A stretch of 45,342 bases of DNA from positions 1 through 45,342 of the IMG/VR virus record IMGVR_UViG_3300030616_000042; one strand, written 5' to 3'. The translations under genes were made by a program, and so were the position numbers. Every line of letters begins with the position of its first letter. Positions within the stretch are counted from its first letter, which is position 1. This stretch comes from a virus. This document shows positions 21,907 through 30,881 of this stretch, one piece after another. The notes beneath the pieces are model-generated. The model did no database searches. It had not been told where the DNA came from and saw only the letters and a list, made by a program, of their open reading frames with translations.

Positions 21907-24291
21907 CTATCTTAATTCCTCTAAGGGTTCTAAATGATATATGTATATTGCTTTCCAGTCATAATACTCGTTTGCGTTGTTGTTTCCTATTCCAAGCTGT
22001 ATTGAATATCCCTTTATAGGCGGGAAATTACCTCTATCCCATATGTTAGATCCATCAGATTTATATAAGTATATGTCTTTATTCATAATTATATCACCGC
22101 TTGAAGCGTTTAATGTATAGCCCCAGCTTAAATTCCATTCACCGGAGTCGTCTGCATACGCATATACGCATGTATAGTCTTTCTCGTTAAATATGTTCTT
22201 GCCGTGCATTACAGGGCTATATACATAGGATTCATACGCATTATCTGTATCAGAGTACGTGTCGTCTACGTCTATTCTATATGTCCTTCCTGTCGTATTG
22301 TCACCTAAATATCCGTAATCTCTGAATGTTCCCATAGTATAAGGATATATATTAGTATAGACATTTTTAGTCCATGCAAAGTCCTGGTTACATACCCATA
22401 CTACACCGTTCTTTGTCATACCCTCGGTTGTTACTGCTATCATATAGCGTGAGTTCTTTCCATCATCATATACCATAGCAGATACAGGGTTTGTGGCATC
22501 ACTTTCGTACCAGTTTATTGTTACCTGGTCTATTTGTGGTGTAGCCCACACATCAGTTGTAGACATACTCGCAAACCATAGTATATACGGTGTAGACGTA
22601 GTATTTATTTCATATTCCGGGGTTACAGCTACAAGACTATTCGTACTAGTTCCACCGGAGTAAGTTGATACACTTACAAACCAGTCTATATCGGTTCCAG
22701 TAGGTTTATTTGTTTCCGCTTCAAATGTACCCCAAGATTTTATAAAGTCGCCTGCGTCTTTTTCGTCCGATTGATATTGTCCAGATGTATAATACATAGA
22801 CATATCTCCATACATACGATATGCAGCCTCTGTACCACTTATTGTCCCAGTACCAGACCAAAAATAATATTCTGGACTAGTTACGGTAGATTTTACAACA
22901 AGATAATATGTTGTTCCAGCAGTTATTGATAAATTCCAATCATAAAAATCTGCTAATACACCAAAATTAGCAATATTACCACAAGGATTTCCTTCTGTGG
23001 GTGGAGCCGGTAATTCGTTGCTTAAATCTAATGTTGTACCATCTATAGATTGTGAAGCTATCAATACATTATCAGCATCTTCTAATTGTACTACTATATC
23101 TTCTGTTCGGTCGCTAGATTCAGCCATTGCTAGCGTTATTGTTGATAAACGCAAAATAGTAAAAGTAGATAACACTATGGTTGTTTTTCTTTCGTTATTT
23201 TGTACTGCTATGTTTTCAGAAAGACATCCATATGGACTAATTCTTCTCAAAGAATCATATACAGTATATGAAGACATCACAATGCTTCCGGGTGTCGTGG
23301 TTGTGTCTATGTTTACCCCTTGCCCTTCTCCAAAGTCCAGAGATGTTGTTTTAGTCCAATACGATTTACTGGGTTTCAGTTGTGCCAGGTCTTTTAGTTC
23401 ACCGCTTATGTTTCGTGATACTATGTTATATTCTACGTCAGAGTCAGAGGTGGTTTTCATATGCACTACACCTTTATGGCTTAAAAACTGTATACCACTA
23501 TTGAATATCTTTATACTTGTGTCATATAGTGCCCCTAGTTCACTTGTTACCATTCTTACAAAAAAGTCGCTTGTTTTAGTTGAGCCGTATACATATTTCC
23601 ATATAGTCGCCCAGATTGAGTAGTTCTTAAATACATATAATATTCCGTTATGTACTATCTGGCCTGTTATTATGTCACCGTCATTCTCTCCTACATATGT
23701 AGAGTCAAAGAACGTATTAAATATCTCGTTACGTGCGTTTGAATAATACAGTCTGCTCCTGTAGTCAGCTACACCGCTTCCCCAGAGCCTTTCCTCGTAT
23801 ACGTCTATATATCTAAATTTAGGGAAAGTAGATGAGCTTATTACTACCCCGTCTTTAAAGAAATATACGTCATTATATCCGTTTGTTATTATTGTGAAGT
23901 CGCCAAAGGTCGTAAAGTCAGGCAAATAGTTAGCGTTTAGAGTTGATATTAATACCGTCCAGTTACCATCACCTGTGGTATAGGACATTGTTGTTCCCTT
24001 TACTTTTAGTAAATACCTGTCACCATCTGATTCCCAGTGGTCGTGATAGCCCAATACGTTACCGCTAGATGTCTGTACGTTATCGTAGTTTATTACTCCA
24101 CGCCTTTTGTTTACCCCACCCGTTTCGTCTATATGTGCGTTCAGTATCTTGGGTGCATATCCCTGGGGCACCATATCAGCTTCTACGTCGTTCTTTATAC
24201 CTTTATATGGCGGTGTAAATGCTTCCGGTACCTCTTGGTATTGTCCGTATAATGGTAAAGCAAATAATATCAGTAATATAAGTTTTTTCAT
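21907..24291 (-). CDS. Tail stopper/tubular beta-rich protein with signal peptide
   Basis: 794 aa. A Sec signal (MKKLILLILFALPLYG, cut after LYG) precedes a long beta-rich protein. The start of the mature part, FTPPYKGIKNDVEADMVPQG then GGVNKRRGVINYD, matches the P22 gp10-like/T7 gp12-like tail protein group, which plugs the portal and carries the tail fibres; blade-like repeats follow. Two lone Cys lie in the mature region. A signal peptide on such a protein is not normal and is part of the block-wide pattern described in findings. Stop and start are coupled to the fibre gene upstream (TAATG). Confidence 0.75.
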   Translation of the reverse strand: MKKLILLILFALPLYGQYQEVPEAFTPPYKGIKNDVEADMVPQGYAPKILNAHIDETGGVNKRRGVINYDNVQTSSGNVLGYHDHWESDGDRYLLKVKGTTMSYTTGDGNWTVLISTLNANYLPDFTTFGDFTIITNGYNDVYFFKDGVVISSSTFPKFRYIDVYEERLWGSGVADYRSRLYYSNARNEIFNTFFDSTYVGENDGDIITGQIVHNGILYVFKNYSIWATIWKYVYGSTKTSDFFVRMVTSELGALYDTSIKIFNSGIQFLSHKGVVHMKTTSDSDVEYNIVSRNISGELKDLAQLKPSKSYWTKTTSLDFGEGQGVNIDTTTTPGSIVMSSYTVYDSLRRISPYGCLSENIAVQNNERKTTIVLSTFTILRLSTITLAMAESSDRTEDIVVQLEDADNVLIASQSIDGTTLDLSNELPAPPTEGNPCGNIANFGVLADFYDWNLSITAGTTYYLVVKSTVTSPEYYFWSGTGTISGTEAAYRMYGDMSMYYTSGQYQSDEKDAGDFIKSWGTFEAETNKPTGTDIDWFVSVSTYSGGTSTNSLVAVTPEYEINTTSTPYILWFASMSTTDVWATPQIDQVTINWYESDATNPVSAMVYDDGKNSRYMIAVTTEGMTKNGVVWVCNQDFAWTKNVYTNIYPYTMGTFRDYGYLGDNTTGRTYRIDVDDTYSDTDNAYESYVYSPVMHGKNIFNEKDYTCVYAYADDSGEWNLSWGYTLNASSGDIIMNKDIYLYKSDGSNIWDRGNFPPIKGYSIQLGIGNNNANEYYDWKAIYIYHLEPLEELR

Positions 24292-25022
24292 TAGTTTATT
24301 AAAGTTACCGACATAAAGGTTAAACTTGAACCCCCGTCTATGTCACTCGTCCCAGCTCCGTCATTATGATATGTATATAATTCTATGTATTGTCCTGCAA
24401 CTGCATATACCAAATCACTAACTTGCACACCTATTTGGTCTGTATTATTTGCTGTATGCCCTCCAGCAGAGGAATACGCCGAACCATTCACATAAATCAA
24501 GGCATAATACGTTTTATCTGCCACTATATTTATATATCTTATAGAGGCATTTACTTGATAATATCCGTTTACCGGAGCCACAAACCTATAATTGCTTGTA
24601 TCAAAATCAGCATTTAAGTCAAAATTCTCTACGTTAATATTTACCTTAACTAACGTTGTATTCGCTATGTTTTCCTGATCGGCACTTAAATACGCCCTCG
24701 CACAGGATTGTGCGTTTTGTGTTACTATTCCGTCATTGTTTACGTATATGCCGTCATTCCCGCCATCTTCCAGTAATTTAAGTCCATTACTATCCCTTGC
24801 ATGTATTTCCTTATACGATATGGTAGAATACTCTAAATCATATAACCTACTTTCTGTTGAGTCAGTAGATGTGTTTACGTCATTCTGCCAACCTTCCAAA
24901 GTGTCCAGTCTTGTTTCACAGCTTCCGGTAGACGTTGCTATTTCGTCAGGATCTACGTAAGGCGTTTCAAATGTTACCGCATATGATATACTTGGTATTA
25001 ATAATATTAGTAGCCATTTCAT
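24291..25022 (-). CDS. Tail-fibre-like C1q-domain protein with signal peptide
   Basis: 243 aa. Signal MKWLLILLIPSISYA, a short heptad region (RLDTLEGWQNDVNTSTDSTE), then a C1q/TNF-like jelly roll (about 105-243: NYRFVAPVNGYYQVNASIRY, YYALIYVNGSAYS, QYIELYTYHN and SLTFMSVTLI). In phages such trimeric domains form receptor-binding tips. One base overlap with the tail-stopper start. Export signal unusual for a virion fibre. Confidence 0.75.
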   Translation of the reverse strand: MKWLLILLIPSISYAVTFETPYVDPDEIATSTGSCETRLDTLEGWQNDVNTSTDSTESRLYDLEYSTISYKEIHARDSNGLKLLEDGGNDGIYVNNDGIVTQNAQSCARAYLSADQENIANTTLVKVNINVENFDLNADFDTSNYRFVAPVNGYYQVNASIRYINIVADKTYYALIYVNGSAYSSAGGHTANNTDQIGVQVSDLVYAVAGQYIELYTYHNDGAGTSDIDGGSSLTFMSVTLIN

Positions 25023-25029
25023 TTATGCC

Positions 25030-25248
25030 TCACACTAGTGATGCCCTTATAATAAAAAATGCCATACTTAATATGCTCACTATTATTACGCTTAAAGCCC
25101 ATTTTAAATAGCTTAAACTTTGTGAGTTGAGCTTGCCTTTAGGACATCCGTCTTTTACTATGTCCTCTACCTTAGTGTGCATATCTGTAACTTTGCTCTG
25201 GATTATCCCTACACTTACAAGTAATTGGTTCTCTTGTTCTTGGTTCAT
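25030..25248 (-). CDS. Tail-anchored membrane protein (72 aa), holin-like
   Basis: N-terminal soluble helix with QNQLLVSVGIIQSKVTDMHT-like coiled pattern, one Cys, and a C-terminal membrane helix (about 49-71, YLKWALSVIIVSILSMAFFI). Similar layout to small phage holins and to XhlA-type proteins (coil plus C-terminal helix). Coupled by ATGA to a 36-aa membrane peptide upstream. It sits within the signal-peptide block, so it may instead help place the exported tail proteins. Confidence 0.55.
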   Translation of the reverse strand: MNQEQENQLLVSVGIIQSKVTDMHTKVEDIVKDGCPKGKLNSQSLSYLKWALSVIIVSILSMAFFIIRASLV

Positions 25249-25355
25249 AGCTTCCCTAACATTAGTAAGATTATAAACGCCATAAAGTTAAATACCTGTG
25301 CCGGTATATATACATAAATGAAAAACTTTGCCATTAGATTCATTGCAAGTTTCAC
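25245..25355 (-). CDS. 36-aa membrane peptide, GTG start
   Basis: GTG at 25355 with AAAGGAGAG upstream, beginning four bases after the stop of the upstream signal-bearing gene and overlapping the next gene by ATGA. The product (VKLAMNLMAKFFIYVYIPAQ, then VFNFMAFIILLMLGKL) is two short hydrophobic segments. Together with the 72-aa protein it may form a holin pair. Function inferred only from topology. Confidence 0.5.
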   Translation of the reverse strand: MKLAMNLMAKFFIYVYIPAQVFNFMAFIILLMLGKL

Positions 25356-25356
25356 T

Positions 25357-25770
25357 CTACTCTCCTTTTGGCGTAGATTCTATAACATCATAATCTTTAG
25401 GTATAGAATTAAATGTTGTGCCTTCCCATGTCTGATATTCGCCAAATCTGTTTTTCTTTGTAACCACGTTACCAGATGATAATTTTGTTATATACTTATT
25501 ATCATTTAGAAACTTGAATACGTTTCTTTCGTCAATGACTTGAGGGGTAATCCAAACAATAGCATATTTACCGTTTTCTGAAAAATCTAGTCTGGTTAGT
25601 CTAAAGGGTTGTCCCTTTGCTTTAGTTATATTTCCGGCACCATAATTTGCTAAATCCTTAACGTCATACGGGCCATGTGAAAATATATCCAAGTCAATTA
25701 AATAAGTGTACATTTCCTGTGCAGAACATATTGAAATAAACAGTAACAGAAAAATAAGTGTTTTTCTCAT
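25357..25770 (-). CDS. Signal-peptide protein of tail block (137 aa)
   Basis: Signal MRKTLIFLLLFISICSA, cut before QEMYTYL. The mature part is a small alpha/beta domain (YAIVWITPQVIDERNVFKFL, then TKLSSGNVVTKKNRFGEY) with no Cys. Start overlaps the previous gene by 4 bp. A tail accessory or envelope protein by context; unrecognised. Confidence 0.6.
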   Translation of the reverse strand: MRKTLIFLLLFISICSAQEMYTYLIDLDIFSHGPYDVKDLANYGAGNITKAKGQPFRLTRLDFSENGKYAIVWITPQVIDERNVFKFLNDNKYITKLSSGNVVTKKNRFGEYQTWEGTTFNSIPKDYDVIESTPKGE

Positions 25771-26501
25771 CTTATGTATTTTCCTTTTGTAGTATTGTAA
25801 TTATCTGCTATTTCGCCCTCTGTAAGTATTCTTGTGTATATTATGCACTCATCCAATACACCCTTAAAACTATGGTCTGACGGATTACCGCCCGAGTGCC
25901 CTATGCGAAACTCTTGGTTTATCGCTGTAGTATCGGTTGTTACCGCTGCCGCCGTCGCTACAAGTTTATCGTTTTTATATAGCTTAGCGCATCCGCCTAA
26001 GCCCCACGTAACAGTCCACATACTCCATTTATCTTTGTCCCATAGGTCTGCCGTCATAGCGAGTACAGCTCTCTGTTCCGCACCCTGATTCCATCCGCAG
26101 TAAAAATTATTGTCGGTATATTTATAAGCTACAAAATATTTTCCGGATGTCTCTGTTCCCCATAAAAAGTAACCCCCAGAGTCATAGGTGTCGGCTGGTT
26201 TCGCCCATATACTTATCGTACCGCTTGAAAGTCCCAGCTCGTTAGTCATCCCACAATCCACATGAGTTTCTTCCAGTCCGTCTACCAGATATACGCCTTT
26301 ATCAAATTTGCCATCTACCCACGCTATTACTCCTTCCAATGTTCCATAGTCGCCATTACCAATACATTCTTTTATTTCTGTTCCTGTACCTTCGTTAAAT
26401 CGCCACATGGCGTAAATATCCTGTGCCTTGCTGTTACCACTTCTGCCATAACATAACTGATTTAATATCAGCACAATAAAAATCAATAGTATTTTTTTCA
26501 T
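25767..26501 (-). CDS. LamG/concanavalin-like fibre protein with signal peptide
   Basis: 244 aa. Signal MKKILLIFIVLILNQLCYG, then a jelly-roll domain: YAMWRFNEGTGTEIKEC, FDKGVYLVDGLEETHV, GTISIWAKPAD, WSMWTVTWGLGGCAKLYKN, FRIGHSG and FKGVLDECIIYTRILTEGEI. This is the LamG/Laminin_G_3 pattern used for glycan binding, so it probably binds the host surface as a tail appendage. Several Cys (CIGN, DCGM, YCGW, GCAK, ECII) could form disulfides if exported. Confidence 0.75.
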   Translation of the reverse strand: MKKILLIFIVLILNQLCYGRSGNSKAQDIYAMWRFNEGTGTEIKECIGNGDYGTLEGVIAWVDGKFDKGVYLVDGLEETHVDCGMTNELGLSSGTISIWAKPADTYDSGGYFLWGTETSGKYFVAYKYTDNNFYCGWNQGAEQRAVLAMTADLWDKDKWSMWTVTWGLGGCAKLYKNDKLVATAAAVTTDTTAINQEFRIGHSGGNPSDHSFKGVLDECIIYTRILTEGEIADNYNTTKGKYIR

Positions 26502-26511
26502 ATACCTATCC

Positions 26512-27819
26512 CTATTCGTATATTAAGTTTACTCCTGCACCTACTTGTAAATCCCCTCCTGCCGTAGATACAGAGTTTACAAACAAACCAATATATGTAT
26601 TCACTGCTGTGGTTGAGGATATTGATATAGGATCGCTTTTTACAGTATTTGCACCTAATGTTACAAGGGATAACTGAGTCCATACCGGAGGATCTAATGT
26701 GTTCGTTCCGGTAGATGTCATTACCTCAAATTCTACTGCCGCTACTGTACCTGCGTAAAGTGAAAATGCCTGTAGTTGCTTAATATCCCATGCTTCCTCT
26801 ACAAATACCATATCTATCGGGGTAGTAGTAGATTTATATATATCTGATATAAACCCGCCTAACTTTAGAGTAGAACTGCTACTGCCACTAGCACTTATTC
26901 CTGTTAGATTAGAACCGTCACCATAGTATGCGTTTGCTGTTACATCTCCTGCTATATCCAAGTTACCGTTAGAAGCTGTATTGGTTGAGGTGTAGGCTGT
27001 GTCAGGATGATAGGATATGTCCCCATTGGGTGCTATTTTTATACGAGTTACAGGATCTTGAGTGCCATCGGTAGACGTTCTAAGCAATAAAGCAGTCGGC
27101 ATATCGTCGCTACCCGGAGTGCCATCCACTACCGCCCTTATTTGTGCGCCGATTGCCGCATCCGTTCCGTCCCATCCCGCAATTTCAATTTGTCCTAAGA
27201 CCATACCGTCTGTAACTAACGCCGGAGAGGCGTGCGTGCCGCTTGCCCTTACTATGACAAAAGTAGGACTATGCGAGGACGATGCTCTATCCATATACGC
27301 TACATATCTATTAGCCGTATCATTTCCATGAATTGACAAATCAAATGTTTTTACTGTACCATTTACGGTCATTGTTTGATGAGTATCATCCCCTATATCT
27401 AAAGATTTTACTGTTGTTGAACCGGAAAATGTACCATAGGATGCCGTTAATTCATCTACTGTTAGGTCGTCCATGGTATAGTCGCCGAATAAATCTCCGC
27501 CAGTGGAATTAAATGTAGAGGTATAAGACTTATAAGGAAATATCCTTACGTGTGGATCGTCTGTTACTATCAGTCTCGCCTCACCGTCAGCCGTAAATCC
27601 TATCTGGTCTGAAGTTACCCGGTATATGCCTGTGTTATCGTCATCAGTAAATGTTATACTAGGATCTGTTGCTGTACCGTTAGCAAAATACCCTAATCCG
27701 CTTATTGTAATGTTTGTAAACGTCGGTGTTAGCGGATTAATATAAGGATTCTGTGTGTCTAATCCCCACGCTGTAACCGTACATACTCCTACTAATAGAA
27801 TTATTAGATACTTTTTCAT
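26512..27819 (-). CDS. Tail fibre/spike-like beta protein with signal peptide
   Basis: 435 aa. Signal MKKYLIILLVGVCTVTAWG. The mature protein has the FTDDDNTGIYRVTSDQIGFT-type repeat of phage fibres, Thr/Ser/Asp-rich beta segments (TMDDLTVDELTASYGTFSG, YYGDGSNLTGIS) and a C-terminal jelly-roll-like domain. The YGDGSNLTGI motif is typical of fibre shafts before a tip domain. Likely a receptor-binding fibre. Confidence 0.7.
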   Translation of the reverse strand: MKKYLIILLVGVCTVTAWGLDTQNPYINPLTPTFTNITISGLGYFANGTATDPSITFTDDDNTGIYRVTSDQIGFTADGEARLIVTDDPHVRIFPYKSYTSTFNSTGGDLFGDYTMDDLTVDELTASYGTFSGSTTVKSLDIGDDTHQTMTVNGTVKTFDLSIHGNDTANRYVAYMDRASSSHSPTFVIVRASGTHASPALVTDGMVLGQIEIAGWDGTDAAIGAQIRAVVDGTPGSDDMPTALLLRTSTDGTQDPVTRIKIAPNGDISYHPDTAYTSTNTASNGNLDIAGDVTANAYYGDGSNLTGISASGSSSSTLKLGGFISDIYKSTTTPIDMVFVEEAWDIKQLQAFSLYAGTVAAVEFEVMTSTGTNTLDPPVWTQLSLVTLGANTVKSDPISISSTTAVNTYIGLFVNSVSTAGGDLQVGAGVNLIYE

Positions 27820-27831
27820 GTTGTTCCTCCG

Positions 27832-28275
27832 TTATGGTAGTAAGTCTTCGCTCTTTCCTGCGGGTTCTTTTCTAAGTTCAAAAAGTGATATGGTAGTAGA
27901 TGATACAGGACAAAGCCCATATATAGGACTGTCGTTGCGTTCATCTATTATTACCGATTCTCCTGGTTCAAGTAAATATCCTGTACTCATATATCCGTTT
28001 GCTTGGCTTACGCCTGTTACTACTGCAGTAGATATTACTACAGACGTATCTATAAACAGATTATATCCGTCACTCCAGTTCTTTATAATAACCTTGTTCA
28101 GCATATACTTGGCAGCCGCAGATGATATTATTACCTGCCCTACGCCTTCGTTATATCCGATAAATTTACTCTTGGCATCCGCCCATTTCCCGCCTTCCTG
28201 TGCCACAGATAAAGGCTCTACTGCACTTGCTACGCTTGCTACTAACATCATTAAGATTACTAATACCTTTTTCAT
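27832..28275 (-). CDS. Signal-peptide beta protein of tail block (147 aa)
   Basis: Signal MKKVLVILMMLVASVASA (textbook ASA cleavage site). The mature part is a small beta protein (GQVIISSAAAKYMLNKVIIK, YNLFIDTSVVIST, YLLEPGESVIIDE), as in small tail or fibre-attachment subunits. It lies between the head-tail adaptor and the fibres. Unrecognised family. Confidence 0.6.
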   Translation of the reverse strand: MKKVLVILMMLVASVASAVEPLSVAQEGGKWADAKSKFIGYNEGVGQVIISSAAAKYMLNKVIIKNWSDGYNLFIDTSVVISTAVVTGVSQANGYMSTGYLLEPGESVIIDERNDSPIYGLCPVSSTTISLFELRKEPAGKSEDLLP

Positions 28276-28286
28276 TTACTTCCTCC

Positions 28287-29063
28287 TTATTTATTCCTTG
28301 TTCCGTCGTATTCCTCTGCTATCAGTCCACCCCGATAACTAGAGTTTTTTGGTACCTCTATAGACATCATTACTACACCTTCCCTATATAGCTTATAGTA
28401 GTCACTGGCTTCACTTGTCCTTTTCTGGTCTCGTTTACACCACGCTACTGTTCCATATATTATAAGATGATGGTATGGCTCCAGGTATTCTACACCGTTA
28501 AATGGTACAGATGTGTCTCCTGATAGGTCAGGGGTTTTCATTATATATCGTATTCTTAAAAAGTTCGTTCCGGTATGGCTTACGTTAGGTGAGGGATCTA
28601 TTCCTATTACTACGTTCTTAGATGTATACCGTATATAGTATTTCTCTGGTTCCTGGCCCGCATCATCTTCCCAGTATTCGTCCTCTGCAAATAAGGACTC
28701 TAATGTAGTGGGTTGCAGTATCTCGTAATATGTCGTGCCCCGTGTGGTTGATTGGTATATAGACGCTTCCTGCATAGCCAAAAAGTCGTCTGGCAGGTCG
28801 TATTCTACCTGGGTTGAGATGGTAGTTATATATCCTTCCCTGTGGGTTACTCCGCTTTTTCTGCATACGTCCTTGTGAAATATCTCTATTCTTGTATTCA
28901 GTTGGTCGTCAGTCCAACGGACTTTGTTTGCGTCTATGTCACCGTTAGAGTCTGTTATATAGTCGTTTGTTAAAAGTCTTACCTCTTCACGTATTTCACT
29001 TAATGTCAGAGCAAATACATTTGTGGCTAAACCTAATACTAATAGTATTGTTAGTTTTTTCAT
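28287..29063 (-). CDS. Head-tail adaptor (connector) with signal peptide
   Basis: 258 aa. After a clear Sec signal (MKKLTILLVLGLATNVFA) comes LSEIREEVRLLTND, VRWTDDQLNTRIEIFHKDVC, EYDLPDDFLAMQEASIYQST and YHHLIIYGTVAWCKRD. This is the helical adaptor family (tail-tubular-A/gp6-like) that binds beneath the portal in podoviruses. The adaptor must meet the portal of a DNA-filled cytoplasmic head, so an export signal is the most puzzling in the block. Confidence 0.75.
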   Translation of the reverse strand: MKKLTILLVLGLATNVFALTLSEIREEVRLLTNDYITDSNGDIDANKVRWTDDQLNTRIEIFHKDVCRKSGVTHREGYITTISTQVEYDLPDDFLAMQEASIYQSTTRGTTYYEILQPTTLESLFAEDEYWEDDAGQEPEKYYIRYTSKNVVIGIDPSPNVSHTGTNFLRIRYIMKTPDLSGDTSVPFNGVEYLEPYHHLIIYGTVAWCKRDQKRTSEASDYYKLYREGVVMMSIEVPKNSSYRGGLIAEEYDGTRNK

Positions 29064-29078
29064 AGTATAATTCCATTA

Positions 29079-29130
29079 GGGGAACAAGAAGCTCTCTGGG
29101 TTATCTATATATTTGGTGAGTCTTGTCCCC
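29079..29130 (-). promoter_or_regulatory. Intergenic stem-loop in tail operon
   Basis: Minus strand GGGGACAAG (29130-29122) pairs with CTTGTTCCCC (29088-29079), one bulge, 33-nt loop, between the 29139 and 29063 genes. No U-run follows, so it is probably an mRNA processing or stability hairpin, not a terminator. Confidence 0.5.
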
Positions 29131-29138
29131 CTGTTTAT

Positions 29139-29852
29139 TTACCATCCAGTTGGTGTCGAGCTGCCGTCTACCGCCTGTACAAATTCTCCTGCTCCAGTAC
29201 CGCTAGATACTACTATAGCGTTATTGGTAGAGTCAAAGTAAATCTCTCCAGCCCTTGAAGGTGTAACGGCTTTAAGTTCATCTTCCGTTCCTTCAGGTAT
29301 GCAAAGTCCACCGTCAAGATTACCATATCCTCTCTCAAACCAGAATCCATACAACAGTTGAAGTTCCAGATAGTCATACTGATCCAGTATAACTTCATCT
29401 GCTGAAAGGTTTACCAGCGTTCCAGCCAGGTCGTCAGTACCTTGTATAGTCAGTGAATGAGTGCTGAAATTTACAAGAGTTATCTTCGTTCCTGATGTAA
29501 AACTGGTAGTGCTTATTAAAGGCTCGGCTTCTGATTCAATATCAGATGTCATTGTAAGCAACATTACTCTGTCCGTAGGTACGATTGCTGTTCCGGTTGC
29601 AGATATTACCTGCGTTCCAGATGCTTCTATCAGTAATCCGTCTAAAGTCATGTTTCCTGTTAAACTTACAGATTCACCTATCGCATCAATATAAGCCGTT
29701 CCATCAATATACAAATCTTCCCACTCAAGCGAACTTGAACCTAAATCATAGGTTCCGTCTGCATGAGGGAGTACATCAGCTCTGCGGTGAGATCCTGCTG
29801 CAAAGCAATTCACAGCCATTAACATAATTAATGGGAGTATCATTTTCTTCAT
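29139..29852 (-). CDS. Fibre-like protein with signal peptide (237 aa)
   Basis: Signal MKKMILPLIMLMAVNCFA, then HADGTYDLGSSSLEWEDLYI, the PDGDGTYDLGS-type motif repeated in phage tail fibres. Central Thr/Ser-rich beta region, and a final DSTNNAIVVSSGTGAGEFV. First gene of the signal-peptide block after the capsid genes. Likely a fibre or head fibre; export signal again unusual. Confidence 0.65.
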   Translation of the reverse strand: MKKMILPLIMLMAVNCFAAGSHRRADVLPHADGTYDLGSSSLEWEDLYIDGTAYIDAIGESVSLTGNMTLDGLLIEASGTQVISATGTAIVPTDRVMLLTMTSDIESEAEPLISTTSFTSGTKITLVNFSTHSLTIQGTDDLAGTLVNLSADEVILDQYDYLELQLLYGFWFERGYGNLDGGLCIPEGTEDELKAVTPSRAGEIYFDSTNNAIVVSSGTGAGEFVQAVDGSSTPTGW

Positions 29853-29867
29853 TATCTATCGCCTCCT

Positions 29868-30266
29868 TCATTTAGGAGTTACCCTTCTCCTTTTCTTGTA
29901 TGCTTCATCCCTTTCTGCTTTTTCTTTTAAACGTTCTTCTTTTGTTTTTTCAATCTTCTTCAGGTCTGCTTTTTCAACCAATTCTAAATCGTCCTCGGTA
30001 AGAAAGTATTTCTCTACTTCTTTCTTGTCCTTGTTAAATTTGTACGCATCACTTACATACTTTAACGGATTGGTTATTATTTCTTTCAATTCCACCGTTC
30101 CTTCAAGTACATAAATTTTGTTGTTTGGTATCATCAGCCTCTTGTCAGAAGTGTCTTTTACGTTCTGTACTTCAACGCATACAAAGCCATTCTTCTGTAA
30201 CTTGTCAGCCAACTTAGACCTTCTGGTACATATTACTACTTTCTTCTGCTTTCCCTGTTCAGACAT
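29868..30266 (-). CDS. Hypothetical protein following capsid genes (132 aa)
   Basis: N-terminal alpha/beta part (KKVVICTRRSKLADKLQKN, IYVLEGTVELKEII), then a long Lys/Glu helix (DLKKIEKTKEERLKEKAERD) and a basic end. Overlaps the previous gene by 8 bp. Located where head-completion proteins usually are. Unrecognised. Confidence 0.6.
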   Translation of the reverse strand: MSEQGKQKKVVICTRRSKLADKLQKNGFVCVEVQNVKDTSDKRLMIPNNKIYVLEGTVELKEIITNPLKYVSDAYKFNKDKKEVEKYFLTEDDLELVEKADLKKIEKTKEERLKEKAERDEAYKKRRRVTPK

Positions 30267-30600
30267 AAACTTTTGCCTCCTTCCTTAATCGGACTAGTTC
30301 CTCGTCATTATCTATGTAACTACACTCTTTTAAGACCTTGTTCTTTATGGCTTCCATTTGCGGGCCACTCAATCTTTCGTGTACTCCCCACAATGTATAC
30401 TTAGGATAAGGCCTCTTCTTAGTGGTAGTCGTAGCTAACAACTCAAAACCTTTGTTTTTGATTAGATACTCTGCCAGCTCCCTGTCAAAAGTCTTATATA
30501 TCCTCTTCCTATATGTCCTTACTTCACCGTGACTACATCTGGTTACGTAAGGTTTCCTAAGAAAATCCGTATATGCTCTGTTGTTAAACTGGTCAAACAT
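30259..30600 (-). CDS. Hypothetical head-completion region protein (113 aa)
   Basis: Basic; starts MFDQFNNRAYTDFLRKPYVT, middle YRKRIYKTFDRELAEYLIKN, end ELVRLRKEAKVYV. Lies between capsid and tail genes. No recognised family. Confidence 0.6.
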   Translation of the reverse strand: MFDQFNNRAYTDFLRKPYVTRCSHGEVRTYRKRIYKTFDRELAEYLIKNKGFELLATTTTKKRPYPKYTLWGVHERLSGPQMEAIKNKVLKECSYIDNDEELVRLRKEAKVYV

Positions 30601-30608
30601 ATTTCCCC

Positions 30609-30866
30609 CTACTCATTGTCGGCATTCTCGTAAGAAAAAGATCGGCCTAAAGCATTAAGAAAATCTTTCAGCTTTTTGCCCCACCTTCGTTCTTCCGGCC
30701 ATTTCTCCCGTCTTCGGCCTCGGTGCGTAGCATACCATTTACCCTCTACCTTCATACAGTTAGGGTATTTACGGTCTTCTACTTCATCTTTGGCTATCAG
30801 TCCAAATCTGGGCTTGCGTGAATGTCTTATCATATTATAAGGGGGCAACGCCAGGGTAAACGTCAC
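30609..30866 (-). CDS. Small basic protein after capsid gene (85 aa)
   Basis: GTG at 30866 with GGAG seven bases upstream; an ATG at 30833 is the alternative but has only CCCCC before it. Arg/Lys/Trp-rich (WYATHRGRRREKWPEERRW). The 5' end is covered by the hairpin 30841-30870, which would hide the GTG. Unrecognised. Confidence 0.55.
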   Translation of the reverse strand: MTFTLALPPYNMIRHSRKPRFGLIAKDEVEDRKYPNCMKVEGKWYATHRGRRREKWPEERRWGKKLKDFLNALGRSFSYENADNE

Positions 30867-30870
30867 CCCC
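30841..30870 (-). promoter_or_regulatory. Hairpin after capsid gene covering next start codon
   Basis: Minus strand GGGGGTGACG (30870-30861) faces CGTTGCCCCC (30850-30841): five G-C pairs, a 2x2 internal loop and three further pairs. It lies 12 bases after the capsid stop, ends in TTATAAT, and contains the GTG of the next gene. It could reduce read-through or translation after the most abundant gene. Confidence 0.5.
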
Positions 30871-30881
30871 AGTCTCCTAGT

